Below are positions 51,700 to 62,887 of a stretch of DNA of 64,000 nt, piece by piece. Made by a program: the position numbers and the translations under genes. The notes under the pieces were generated by a model. The model was given only the letters and a program-made list of their open reading frames with translations. It was not told the origin of the DNA and did not search any database. The DNA is from Allacma fusca (taxonomy: Eukaryota; Arthropoda; Collembola; Symphypleona; Sminthuridae), in NCBI GenBank assembly GCA_947179485.1, contig OX359249.1:35884250-35948249 (forward strand), given 5' to 3'. Numbering within the stretch: position 1 is the first letter of the stretch; each line of letters starts with the position of its first letter.

Positions 51700-54600
51700 T
51701 CAGCGACCAATGATTCTCAAGCCGTCCTCAATGGTACCATCTTCCTTCTCACCTTTTCTCTTTCTGGAAAGAACGAGGAAAATACAGCCGTTGAGGAGGT
51801 ACACAAAAAACACGGCCCAGCCCATGTGGAACGAAAAACCTGAAGAGAAAAGCATCTCCAAATGAATCATCAGTACTTAAAAATGGTAAGTAAACACAGA
51901 AATCCATTGTAATCGGTTCATATATGAGTAAAGACTACATCTTTAAAATTGGGAACAGGAAATTGATAAATAAATAAATAAAATTTAAAAAAATAAAAAT
52001 ACCGTAATACGAAGAGGATCCTTCGGGATGTTTGAAAGGCACGTGGGTTTTCTCATACCTGAGGAGAGTAATCGTAACCTCCAGGACCACAAGAACGGTT
52101 AGAGCTGTAACGTTAAAACAGGATGTCATGTAATCAAATGATTTTACATATTTTTCCAATCTTGCAAAAAAAAAATCAATAAAATAGAAATCGTAATGAA
52201 TGATGTAATCAAATCATCCTGCTCCATAATAATTACTATACTTGAATTTAAAAATACATACGGGTTCAGTGCTAGTAGATTCTCTTACTTGTTATAAAGT
52301 AAATTCCAGCTGCAAGCCTTTTGTACACATATCTTGAATTCTTGAATGTATAGAATGCGGAGAAAAGTGACATTGCCATGGTAAAAAGGCTAATTACTGC
52401 AAAAATGGTAGTAGTTCTTGTGTAGTCTGGAAAAAGACAGAATGTCAAATGGTATGAGTTTGGACAATACGGAACTTTCACTGGCTTCGGAATTATTAGC
52501 ATGTTAGGGAACGACGTTTCTTAAATTGTACATCTTCCAAAAGCCTTAGAGAGTAAAACCCTCTCCGTACTTGCTCCGACAGATCCATTAATCTACAACA
52601 TGATAGTCTAGTCTCTACGTATATTGAATTCTAGCTCAAGTAAGGATTGAGATTTCAATTTTGGATACGGGACAGTTTTTGGATAATTGGGGAAACAGAT
52701 TTTTCGCTGGATCTCTCCTATCTACGAATTTCCCCAGGCGTTATTCCAAGGAACAACAATAATTACGGACCCTCGTAGTTTTTTTCAGTATCTCATTTCC
52801 AGGAGTCTGTGAACTGGATAATAATTACGTGCATGCACAACTCTGTAGGGAATCCAAATGCAATTAAGCCGGCTTCGACTACATCTTCCCACACATTATT
52901 CCTTCCTCTGGTTACTGTCAACCTAGATCCTTACTTGTGTGGTACATACCTCGAGACATCTCGTACTCCGCTAATGTACGACTGTGTACACTCAACTACT
53001 CAGCTCAAGCATACATACATACATAGCTCGTCTCTGTTTAGACCAGCATCATTTGGTAAGTACCGCTTTCACATTTTTTCACGAAAATGAGATTGTCTGT
53101 CAGGCTGAGAGGCTCAAGATGAAGTACGTTTCTGTATATTTACGCAACTAATTCAGAAAAATTAATGAGACTGGTCGGCAAGCAAATAACCATCAGTCAA
53201 TTCGACTACAATACTGCCAGATCAGGTAGCATCTCAGGGAAAAAAACTCAGCCAATCCAGCAAAAATTAAGCTGGTATAGTACGATGCAATGATATGATC
53301 ACCAAGACACGCAAGAGCTTCCTTGAGAATTATTGCTCGAGAACCGCTCTGCGAAAAACTAGGGAGTAAATATGTATTACAATATAATAATATACAAACG
53401 TTATAGAACTTCTTGGAATTATATTAATATGAAGCAAGGGCTTTCAGTCTGATGTCAGCGATATTACAGTGCATTTTTCCACGTTTATTGGAAATAATGA
53501 TCTAAACGAAGCGCTGTTTGGCAAAAGAAAGGATGAGTTTAATTCTCCGGTTCCTTTACCTCTAAGTAAGACAAAAGAAGCGTGAATATTGGAATAAGAA
53601 ATTTCCTCGAGCGCTTACAATGTAGTACTACCTGCTGTATATGAGGGATGCGAGAAAGAAAAGTGAAGACGAAAAGTGAAAATCATTTAATCTTCATCAA
53701 AGTAAGCTTACCGACGACATGTTCATCCAGCCCAGGATCCCGTCTGATCTCCTCCTGATCCGGAAACAAGGGGTGGGGTTTGCACCAAGCTATAAAAAAG
53801 ATTGAGAAGATAGAAATGCAAACATTTCCTCGATTCAATAAAGTTATGCCACAAATTTATCACGTTGACTCAATAAACAAGTTTTACTCATGTAGAATTT
53901 CATATTCCCTGACAAGGATTTCATTTCCTGGAGCTCTCCTCCATATCCCTGTCAAGTGTGTAGGTATGTAGTTTTGAAAATATGATCTAATGTAGGGGTT
54001 ACATGCTTACGTTGATCTTGTACCACGCACAAAAAAAAGTGTAATTATGAGTTTAAGTTGTTGGGTTGTTTTTCTTGGGAATGGGAACTTGGACAAGTTG
54101 GTTATACTTCTAAAGTACTTGTAAAAAGTGTCAGCAATAATGTAGCAGAGGAAAGTTATTTGTTTTGACAGTTTATTCAATGCGGGTTCCACGTGGAAAT
54201 AATGAGGTAAAATTAGGAAACAGACGTGCCGTTACTTTCAAGCCCACAACACTATCTGTGTAAACAGAGTAACGTATGATAGTAAACTTTCGTTTAATGT
54301 AATTTGTAATTCCAGTTGTTGCTTTGAGACACGGGAGAGGCCCAAAATAAATTTAATAAACAGCAAGGGGGAAGAAAGTTTTGAGGGCTAGGAGGTTCCG
54401 GGTCCCTGTACCATAGGTTTTGTGTATCCGGCTAATTTATGTGAGGTTGTGGAGCCTCAACAGAAACTCCAAAGTGTGTACGGTATAGTGAGTCGTAAAC
54501 TCATCTGATGAGTTTAAGACTGGGCATATTTTAATTGATATTCCTGTCAGGATCTGCTCCAGGCTCAGTCCCAAAAACCAACCAAGTCCCACTCCCACGG

Positions 54601-54807
54601 CGTATAGATATATGGACATGTCCCATACACAAAAAAAAATTCCGTACATTCTTAATGAAAAACTTGGACTTACTTTCATCGGTATTGTTGGAGCGGTGCG
54701 TGCGGCACATTTTCCACACTCCTGTGTGACTCGAGACAAACACTTTAAGCGGTTGGACAGTACTGTTACTCTTGGATTGCTTTGACTCGTCGGCAGTCAC
54801 TCCGTAC
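51700..54807 (-). CDS. Four-transmembrane PMP22/claudin/CACNG-like protein (five exons, first exon missing)
   Basis: Five minus-strand exons join with consensus sites and matching phases: 54674-54807 (ends A|GTAAGT), 53712-53789, 52289-52426, 52003-52104 and 51700-51839 (ends TGA). They encode 196 residues. The first exon found holds the extracellular loop with HTGVWKMCR, the [GL]W-x-x-C signature of the claudin/calcium-channel-gamma superfamily. Next comes a second helix (TTTIFAVISLFTMAMSLFSA), then RYVYKRLAAGIYFI leading into a third helix (LTVLVVLEVTITLL), and a fourth (FSFHMGWAVFFVYLLNG). The cytosolic tail ends DGLRIIGR. RYxYKRLAxG is typical of CACNG/stargazin-like proteins, which are auxiliary subunits of calcium channels or glutamate receptors at the plasma membrane; a claudin-like junction role is the alternative. 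The start and first helix lie in an upstream exon ending in phase 2, which I did not find before the viral element begins near 55570. Confidence 0.82.
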
Positions 54808-55568
54808 CTGGAAAGAATTAACAACAGATCCCACCAGGTTCCGATTACTGATATCGCCAATCAAGTCACGCTGACGGAACGTATCCACTCAATAGACTCA
54901 TTCATTCTGCTCAATTCATTCCAAGAGTTTTTGATAATCTGAAAATCCCTCTTGTAGTACAGTAGTGGATGCTGGAAATTCAGTAGATTTCCATAATTTA
55001 AATACGAATAGGAAAATTATTATTTCTTGTTGTTCGGACCGTATGTGAGGTCTGAGCTAATAAAAAAGGACGAAGTAGATACACAATTATTATAAGTAAG
55101 TAAGCTAGCTACACGAGTACTAACAAAATCCTGCATTCATATTTCATGAGAAAATGTCACTCATAAGTCCTCGTTCCATGTCAAATAATTTTGCGGCCAA
55201 GTACATCAGAAATGAGATTGATGAAGTAGTAACGACTGATAGGCTGCCAGGGAAGCGGTGGAGTGACAAATGAAAATAATCCAAGAGAGTATTACCCACC
55301 ATTATCAACGGAACATACTCTACTGTACACAATGAGACTAGACTCACTTTGTAAATTAAAAATCCATCAGGAGAAAAGCCTGTAGTCAGGTCCTGTACAA
55401 ACTCTGTCAACTGCTTCATTCTGTTGAGTAGTGTATCTATTTAAGCCCATCCATGTTAAAACGCCCCATGCTGTAGGTATAGGTGACCTTGTTTGTGTGA
55501 CCTCTCTGGGTATATGTATGATGTATATATATGTAGATATATACATACATAAATTGTATATATGGAAT
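54808..55568. other. Flank between the claudin-like gene and the viral element
   Basis: No convincing exon. A minus-strand frame at 55144-55419 begins with ATG and contains an internal AAA|GTGAGT, but its phase and content do not fit the missing first exon of the claudin-like gene. A TA/TG-rich microsatellite (ATGTATATATATG type) at about 55509-55560 directly precedes the element's A-rich repeats. Confidence 0.45.
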
Positions 55569-55569
55569 A

Positions 55570-55652
55570 CAAAAAAAAACAAGTGCAGGTAAAAAAACAA
55601 GTGCAGTAAAAAAAAAAACAAGTGCAGCTAAAAAACAAAATAACAAGTGCAG
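55570..55652 (+). repeat. A-rich ACAAGTGCAG short direct repeats
   Basis: ACAAGTGCAG occurs at 55579, 55597, 55618 and 55643, each preceded by an A-rich spacer of 7-15 bases. A fifth, ATAAGTGCAG, is at 55786 and a sixth at about 56308. This fits terminal or subterminal repeats at the left end of the element. Confidence 0.75.
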
Positions 55653-55662
55653 CAATAAAAAA

Positions 55663-55785
55663 ATGTCCAAGTGTGCTGTTGTGGCTGCAAAGGTTCTATG
55701 CGTGAAGAAGGTAAACGCAAAGAATGTATACTGTCAGGTACCCTTCGGAAAAAGAAAATATTTGGAAGTGCATATAAAAATATAA
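55663..55785 (+). CDS. Small basic ORF at head of the minisatellite
   Basis: ATG to TAA gives 40 codons, Lys-rich, with VKKVNAKNVYCQVPFGKRK near the centre. It overlaps the first copy of the 97-bp repeat. Later copies lack the ATG and, since 97 is not a multiple of three, shift the frame with each unit. It might be a small basic viral protein or only an accident of the repeat. No family is recognised. Confidence 0.25.
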   Translation: MSKCAVVAAKVLCVKKVNAKNVYCQVPFGKRKYLEVHIKI

Positions 55786-56347
55786 GTGCAGCAATAAAAA
55801 AGGTTCAAGTTTGCTGTTGTGGCTGCAACGGTTCTATACGTAAAGAAGGTAAACGCTAAGAATGTATACTGTCAGGTACCCTTCGGAAAGAGGAAAAAGG
55901 TTCAAGTGTGCTGTTGTGGCTGCAAAGGTTCTATGTGTAAAGAAGGTAAACGCTAAGAATGTATACGGTCAGGTACCCTTCGGAAAGAGAAAAAAGGTTC
56001 AAGTTTGCTGTTGTGGCTGCAACGGTTCTATACGTAAAGAAGGTAAACGCTAAGAATGTATACTGTCAGGTACCCTTCGGAAAGAGGAAAAAGGTTCAAG
56101 TGTGCTGTTGTGGCTGCAAAGGTTCTATGTGTAAAGAAGGTAAACGCTAAGAATGTATACGGTCAGGTACCCTTCGGAAAGAGAAAAAAGGTTCAAGTTT
56201 GCTGTTGTGGCTGCAACGGTTCTATACGTAAAGAAGGTAAACGCTAAGAATGTATACGGTCAGGTACCCTTCGGAAAGAGAAAATATTTAGAAGTGTATA
56301 TAAAATATAAGTGCAGCAATAAATAAAAAAGGCTTCCAAGTGTGCTG
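55669..56347 (+). repeat. 97-bp minisatellite with 194-bp higher-order unit
   Basis: The anchor AAGT[GT]TGCTGTTGTGGCTGC starts at 55669, 55807, 55904, 56001, 56098 and 56195; a partial copy (AAGTGTGCTGT) is at 56338. The inner spacing is exactly 97. Units alternate between a CAACGGTTCTATACG type (55807, 56001, 56195) and a CAAAGGTTCTATGTG type (55904, 56098), so 55807-56000 and 56001-56194 are near-identical 194-bp duplicates. The outermost copies are spaced 138 and 143 bases away and share AAATATTT[GA]GAAGTG sequence. Recent unequal exchange or replication slippage is the likely origin. Confidence 0.93.
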
Positions 56348-56500
56348 TAGACGAAAGGAAAGTCTAACTGTAAATAAGGCAAAGTCAGAGGTTGTATGAT
56401 ATGAACCGTCTGGAAAAACCAAAAATAATAAAAAACAAAATAAGCTGCAAATGTATTCTGGTTGGTCCTTTAAGGTTAGGTGTACGATAAAAATTGGAAA

Positions 56501-56507
56501 TATAAAG
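56501..56507 (+). promoter_or_regulatory. Possible TATA box of the polymerase gene
   Basis: TATAAAG lies 146 bases upstream of the DNA polymerase ATG, with GC-containing sequence just after it and a TTGTCAAGTTG stretch about 25 bases downstream as a possible initiator. This is a consensus match only. Confidence 0.35.
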
Positions 56508-56652
56508 AAGGGTCCGCACTTATTGTCAAGTTGTCGAAAGCTGTTGCGTGAACTGTTGAGTCCCCAGTTTTTTTTTGTGGAAGTCAAAAAATATTGTCAC
56601 TAGTATTCAATTCTTGAGTTCAAAACTCTTTTATTTCGAAATTTTGAAAAAA

Positions 56653-59600
56653 ATGGCTAATAATCAAGCCGGGCAATCAAGTAGCAGGGGTGGAAATTCT
56701 ATTAGAGTCCCGCTTCCCAATGAGTTTTTGGAAGCTGTGGACGGGGTCAACGTGCTAGTGAAGAAGTTTGTTTGCATTTGCAAACAGGGGTTTAATTTTC
56801 TTCGAGATCTCCGAGACCACTTTGCCCAGGACAAGGAATGTCAAAATAAACATTTGGATTCCAAGCAGTGGCCTAAGAAAAACATGAGTTTTTTTCCACC
56901 AAAATTCTTGTGTAAGTGCAATACTGCGATCTTCAAACTTGATGACTTAACCAAGCATTTCAGAGAGAAATGCCATGAAAATATAGTCAGAGAGAGTTAC
57001 CTCACTGAAAAGAGGGCACGGGTGGCGGCAATCAGAGCTTTTGAGGAGGCCAAACGGAGGGAAGAAGCTGAGGCCAAGCGGGAGATGCGGAAGCGGACTG
57101 CTCCAACAACTGTTGTCATTCCCCGTAAAAAAAGACGTATGTGTAGCAGTAATAATTTACTTGTTTTTAAAGTTTAAGTTTACTTATACGTGAGAAAGTA
57201 TGTTAAAAATTATGTGAATAAAGTAACTGAATGAATTTTAAACGATATTATTTTATTATTTTCAGATTTGGATGGTATGGACACTGACGATGAAGAGGAC
57301 CTGTGGGAAGCTGCCCGCGTTGCAGAAATAATGGAAGAATTGGCCAAAGTACCAACCCAACCTCCCCCCACTCTAGCTCCTGCTCAGGCACTCATCCCGG
57401 AGGGTATTCATGAGGACGAAGGTAATTTTTTTAAATGGTCTAAAAACACTGTTTACGCTTTAAAAACACTATTTGCAAAAAAAATTTACCGAGTGCAAAT
57501 TTCAATTTGCGAAAGACTCTTTTTTTTTTTTTTTTTTTTTTTTAGTTGAATACTAATTGTTTTGATTGTATTTGCAGATCCTTTCGAAGGACTCAGCCTT
57601 GCTGATCTCCATTTCTGCCCCAACGATGCCTGCAGTGTGGATGATCTGTGTGATAACTGCACGGAGATGCAGACGCAGGAAGTTCTGGCAGCTGAACCCC
57701 CGCCGGTAGATGTTCAGCCTGGAGCTGGGGATAATCACGACGCCCAGCAGTGGGTGCACAACGCTCCGGACTCTCAACTTCTTCCCCTGGTATCGACTCA
57801 AGCCATGAACGAATTAATTGAAGTCCTGGACTTAAATCAAGAGCAACATCGTCATCAAGACAATACCCCACAACAAGGTCCTTCCAAATCTTATAAGTGC
57901 CCTTATTGTGCGTGTTATTTCTATACTATGTCCCTATGTAATGCTCATAAAAAAATTCATGAGGCTAAAAATTACAGATGCAATCAGTGTAGTATAACGT
58001 TTAGGGATAGAAAGGTTTATGATGAACATATTAAGATTCATGATATTGAAATTATTGATCAAGTGGTGAAGGATGTTATTAACAGTAGGAATGTACATGA
58101 AAAGGTGCGCAAGAAGCGCAATTATGTTAAAAAGACTAATAAATTCTCATTTAAACTGTATTCAACTAGCTCTAACATATCTAATAATTTAAAATCATAC
58201 AGAGTAGATTTGAGTGATATATCCCATGCTACCGATATACGTGGTTTAATGCAGTCTGTTAAACCGCAGTTAGCTGACCAGATTCAAAAGGATTTAAATT
58301 TGTTTACAAATATTAAAATTATCGTCCATATAAATTGTATATTCGAAAAATTAGATAGTGAGGGTAGCGCCCAAAGAATTGTAAAATGGATGTCATCCTT
58401 ATCGCATGTCATTCTCCATGAAAGTAACATAGACACTACAATAGAATCTATTACACAAAAATTAGTGTTAATGATAGAAGACTTTTGCGAAAACGGCTCT
58501 GGTTTAGTATTAGTTGACATCCCCATCTTTGATATGGTAATTTCCAAGTATCAACCCCTGCGGGGTGGTACATATGCAAAACTCCCGTACTTACTTCAAA
58601 GTACAGTAGATATTAATAAGAAATGTTTATTTGTAAATGTAAATAATAGTGCTCAAGCTTATAATGTAGAAAAATTAACAGTTAGCCAACAACACTACAA
58701 AAGTGACAGGGACTTAGACTCTTGTTTTCTTTTTTCTATAGCAGCAGGTATACGCAATCTAAGTCATGAGCAAATGCACCGGTATAGACATATTATCAGT
58801 CAGTTAGACCTTACAGGCATTCACATGCCTATGACGTTGGAGCAGGTACCTAGGTTTGAGAGACAGAACCCTTTTATTTCTGTCAACATTTTTGGGTTCA
58901 GAGACACAGGCGTAACCTCAGAACATAGGAATTTAAAAAATCTTAGTCCTAGAGAGCAAAGTATTAGGCGGCGAAAAATGATACACTCAAATATATTTCC
59001 TTTGTATATAAGCAAGACCTGCAACCAAGCAGATGATAGGGATACTAGTAGGAAGCAGGATGCAGATAGGAAGCACAGGGTAACTATTGACAAAAGCAAG
59101 CATTACATTTTAGACTTGCTAATGATCATACAGAATGATGAGCAGGAAGAGAACATTATAGACCCCAGTCAGCCGATCCCTTCACGAGTTGACGACAGTG
59201 TCAACGAACATTTTGTATTATGCAGAGATCTGAATAGCTTATTCTGTAATCCGCAGATAAGAACTAGGGTTCATCTGTGCAGGTTTTGCTTACACTCATT
59301 TAGGTCAACGGACACTTTAAGCTCGCATATTGAAAGATGTTCTCAAATAGGGGCTCAGAAATCTGTTTTCAACTCTGACCCTGAAGCTAAAATTTGTTTT
59401 CAGGCTTATCAATATATGGTCCCAGCTCCTTATGTAATATATTTGGACTTTGAGTCCAAACTTGTACCGAAAGACCCGACGACTGCAAATAGATATGGCA
59501 CAGTTCCGAATCCCCATACCTACCAATTTCAGTCAACTACTACTGCTGGGTCTAGGGAATATACAGAAGAGCACATACCATGCTCGTATTCATACATTTG

Positions 59601-62112
59601 TGTTGGACCCAACGGCGAGCTCCGTCACAAGAGCACATATCACATTCAAAGCGACGATGAGAATCTGATGGACGCATTTTTTGAGGACATAAATCCTTTC
59701 TCATCTGCTCTAATAGATGAAATGGAGCTTCGTCAGAAGCAGGCTTCTAGTAATAGACGGTATCCACCTGATATGTCTGGGTTTAGTAGGTATGTTTGTT
59801 ATTTTTGTGAGGGTCTCATTAATCCTGAGGGTGAGGACGGTGAACGGGGCGTAGAGCATCATGATCATTTTACTCACATGTACCTGGGGCAAGCTCATAG
59901 CAAATGTAATATTCAGGCTAGCTGGTGTAAACAGATTCCTGTAGTGGTTCATAATCTGTGCGGTTACGATAGTCATCCTATTGTAACCAATCTAGATCAT
60001 GAAACCATAGAGTCATGTAGCGTTATTCCACTCAGTTCCGAGAAATTCTTATCCATAGAAATTAATAAGAAACTAGTATTTATTGATAGTTTAAAATTTC
60101 TGAGTTGTTCATTAGATAAGCTTGCTGCAGTGTTAGGGGAGAAAGGGTCGGAAAAGTTTAGGCTTACCAAGGAGGTGTTTAGTCAGGATTATCCAAATAC
60201 GCTAGACCATCAGCATCTGCTTTTTAAGAAGGGTATATTTCCTTATGAAGCCATTACTTCTTTTGCTGACTTGGAAAAAAAGGAGCTACCCCCTATAGAG
60301 GCCTTTTATTCCAAATTAAAGAATGAGCATATTAGTCAAGCTGATTATCAGCATGCTCAGAGCGTTTGGGAAGCATTTGGGATAAAGGACATGGGTGACT
60401 ACTGCAATTTTTATTGTAAGTTAGATGTTACCCTGTTGGCGGATGTTTTTCAAAATTTCCGACATCTTTTCCTAACATCTTTCAACTTGGACCCTGCTCG
60501 CTTTTTTAGTTTGCCAATGATAAGTTGGCAGGCTGCATTAAAGCATAGCAAGGTCGAGTTGGATTACATTAGAGATAGCGACATGCATATATTTTTAGAG
60601 GCGGCTCTTAGGGGCGGTTACGCCGGGTCTGGCTCTAAAAGATATGCGGACGCTAACAATAAGTATGTCCCGGAAACATATGACCAATCCCGAGACTGTG
60701 AATATATTATGTACTGGGATGCTAATGCGTTGTATGCAAAGGCAATGGATTCGTATCTACCCACAAAAAAATTTGCTTGGGTCTCAGAGTCGGAAGTTAT
60801 GTACTTGTCCAGAGTTGAAAATATTTTGAACTTGCCAGACGACGGTCAGGAGGGCTACTTTTTTGAGGTAGACCTTTCTGTACCTGAGGACAAGCATGAA
60901 TATTTCAACGACTATCCACTGGCGCCGCGAAAACGATGCGTGGATATCAGTGAAATGGCTCTTCTCCAAGTCGAAATGCAAAGTCAGTTGAAACTAACTC
61001 ATGGTTCTATGAAAGTAGGAAAGCTAGTGGCAGATTTGCACCCAAAGAATAAATATGTTGTTCATTTTAGAGCCCTTAAAAAGTATATTGAATTAGGCAT
61101 GACGCTAGATAAGGTTCATAGAATTTTAAAATTTCACCAGTCAGATTGGTTAAGGTCCTTTATTGATTTATGCACCGAGCGTAGGAAGGTAGCAACATCT
61201 GAATTTGAGAAGGATTTCTATAAATACATTTGCAACAGTTGCTTTGGAAAATCGATTGAATCAGTTAGAAATAGAACTACGATTCATGTTTTAACTAAAA
61301 ATAAAAATTCAAATAGTAAGTACAGCGATAGAGTTTTGAACTTTTCTAGAAAGTCCTCTTTGAAGGACATAATTATGATAACTCCAAATGTTGCTTTATT
61401 TGTAATGTCTAAAAGTAGTGTGTACCTAAATAAACCTATTTACACGGGAATTTCTTGTCTAGATATTAGCAAAATTATTATGTATGATTTTTACTATAAC
61501 TATCTTAAAGCAAAATATAATAGTGATAACAACTGTAAAGTAAGCCTTATTGGTACAGACACAGATAGTTTAATGGTGAGCATAGAGAGCCCTAGCCATA
61601 ATTTGGATGTATATAAAGATATGATGGATGACCATCAGCTGTTTGACTTGTCTAATTTTAAGCCTTGTAGTAGTGTAAGTGCTGAGTGGGCCCCTTTTTA
61701 TGTGGAAACTAATAAAAAAGTTAGAGGTGTAATGAAGGATGTCTCTGCAGGGCATCCGATTAAGTCTTTTAGATTTTTAAAATGCAAAATGTATGCTTAC
61801 TTAACATGTGATGGTATAGTTGATAAGAAAGCAAAGGGTATTCCAAAATCGTATATTAAGAATCATGTTAGTTTTAATGATTATGATAGAGTATTAATAG
61901 AGTCAGCGGAATCTACTAAAGTTAAATATAGAAAAATATCGTCTGTAGGGCATAGGTTATATAATGTAAATGAGCAAAAACGGGGTCTAAATTCTTTTGA
62001 TAATAAAAGGTACCACAGTACTTTTAATTATAGCTTAGCGTATGGACATAAGAGTATTATAGATTATAATAACCTGGATGCTTTTTTAAGAACATGTGAA
62101 GATAATCCATGA
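56653..62112 (+). CDS. Protein-primed-type family B DNA polymerase of Polinton-like element (three exons)
   Basis: It copies the element's DNA; this family primes from a terminal protein. Exons 56653-57136, 57266-57421 and 57578-62112 join with matching phases (donors C|GTATGT and G|GTAATT; acceptors TTTTCAG and TTTGCAG) to give 1724 residues. In order: two C2HC-like fingers (about 41-63 and 87-108); a basic PRKKRR nuclear signal at 157-162; an acidic linker; a C4 cluster (CPNDACSVDDLCDNC); two C2H2 fingers (about 319-368); a DLDSCFLFSIAAG region near 592-604; a further finger CRFC...H...C near 781-801; exonuclease motifs YLDFES (835-840), HNLCGYDSH (1005-1013) and YCKLD (1159-1163); an EndoVII-like Cys/His cluster inside the exonuclease (about 954-991); polymerase motif A DANALYA (1261-1267), motif B NSCFGK, motif C DTDS (1541-1544); and KAKG (1631-1634). 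All catalytic residues seem intact. I start at ATG 56653 (AAAAAATGG). Introns in such genes are unusual. Intron 2 carries a 24-base poly(T). Confidence 0.9.
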
Positions 62113-62153
62113 AAATGATGTGATGTTTATGTGAAATATATAAATTATGTGCA

Positions 62154-62159
62154 AATAAA
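62154..62159 (+). terminator. AATAAA polyadenylation signal of the polymerase gene
   Basis: AATAAA lies 42 bases after the polymerase stop codon and before the ATPase start, so the two genes probably make separate mRNAs. The ATPase gene has its own AATAAA overlapping its stop codon (CAGAAATAAAAG). Confidence 0.6.
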
Positions 62160-62219
62160 AACAAATACAAAATCCTATCATTTTCAATTTAATCATTCAT
62201 TGTGTTTAATTGTTTCATC

Positions 62220-62870
62220 ATGGACGCACCTACATTTGACTACACTCTGCATGCACCATTTAACTTTGTTATTTCGGGACCTACAATGAGCGGTAAATCG
62301 AATCTCACGAAGAGTATTATTTCTCGAAGGGATGAAATCATTTTTCCGAACATAGAGCATGTCGTGTATTGCTATGGTATTGATCAGCCCAACGAATTTG
62401 CTTCAATGAAGCAGCAATTTCCAGAGATTCAGTTTCATCATGGATTACCAAAGGAATATGGCGACGACATGCTAAACCCATATCTTTATATATTAGATGA
62501 CCTAATGGAGGAGGCTTCAAAGTCGAAAGATGTCATGCAAGCCTTTGTTAGAGGAAGCCATCATCGGAATTGTTCTATTATCTTCATAACGCAAAACTTT
62601 TTTCATGATGGACTTAGACCTTTAACAACCAATGCCAAGTACATTTGTTTATTCAAAAATCCAAGGGAAACACAAGTCGTGAATAAAATTGGAATGCAAA
62701 TGAACTGTGGGAAAAAGCACTCGCTCATGGAGGAAGCGTACAAGGAGTGCATTTCAGTTCCTCATGGATACCTTATGATTGATTGCAGTCAGACACAAAA
62801 TGATAATTATAGACTCAGAAGCAATGTATTTCCAGATCCGAATTGTATTGTATTTATTAATCAGAAATAA
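62220..62870 (+). CDS. Viral DNA-packaging ATPase (A32/FtsK-HerA type)
   Basis: 216 codons from the first in-frame ATG (TCATCATGG). It hydrolyses ATP to drive genome packaging into capsids in Polinton-like viruses and relatives. Visible motifs: Walker A GPTMSGKS at 20-27, Walker B YLYILDD at 88-94, GSHHRN at 112-117, the IFITQNFFHDG sensor region at about 121-131, then LFKNPRETQ and PHGYLMIDCSQ toward the C-terminus. This order and spacing match the compact ATPases of adintovirus/Polinton-type elements, and the length is normal for them. It lies 107 bases after the polymerase on the same strand, and 17 bases separate its end from the end of the convergent zinc-ribbon gene. No intron or break is seen. 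Codons are AT-rich like the polymerase. Confidence 0.9.
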   Translation: MDAPTFDYTLHAPFNFVISGPTMSGKSNLTKSIISRRDEIIFPNIEHVVYCYGIDQPNEFASMKQQFPEIQFHHGLPKEYGDDMLNPYLYILDDLMEEASKSKDVMQAFVRGSHHRNCSIIFITQNFFHDGLRPLTTNAKYICLFKNPRETQVVNKIGMQMNCGKKHSLMEEAYKECISVPHGYLMIDCSQTQNDNYRLRSNVFPDPNCIVFINQK

Positions 62871-62887
62871 AAGGTTGTATAAATGAT

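Noticed and set aside
55144-55419. Minus-strand 91-codon frame considered as the first exon of the claudin-like gene
   Set aside because: The phase at its internal GTGAGT does not match the acceptor at 54807, and the residues before that donor contain no transmembrane helix.
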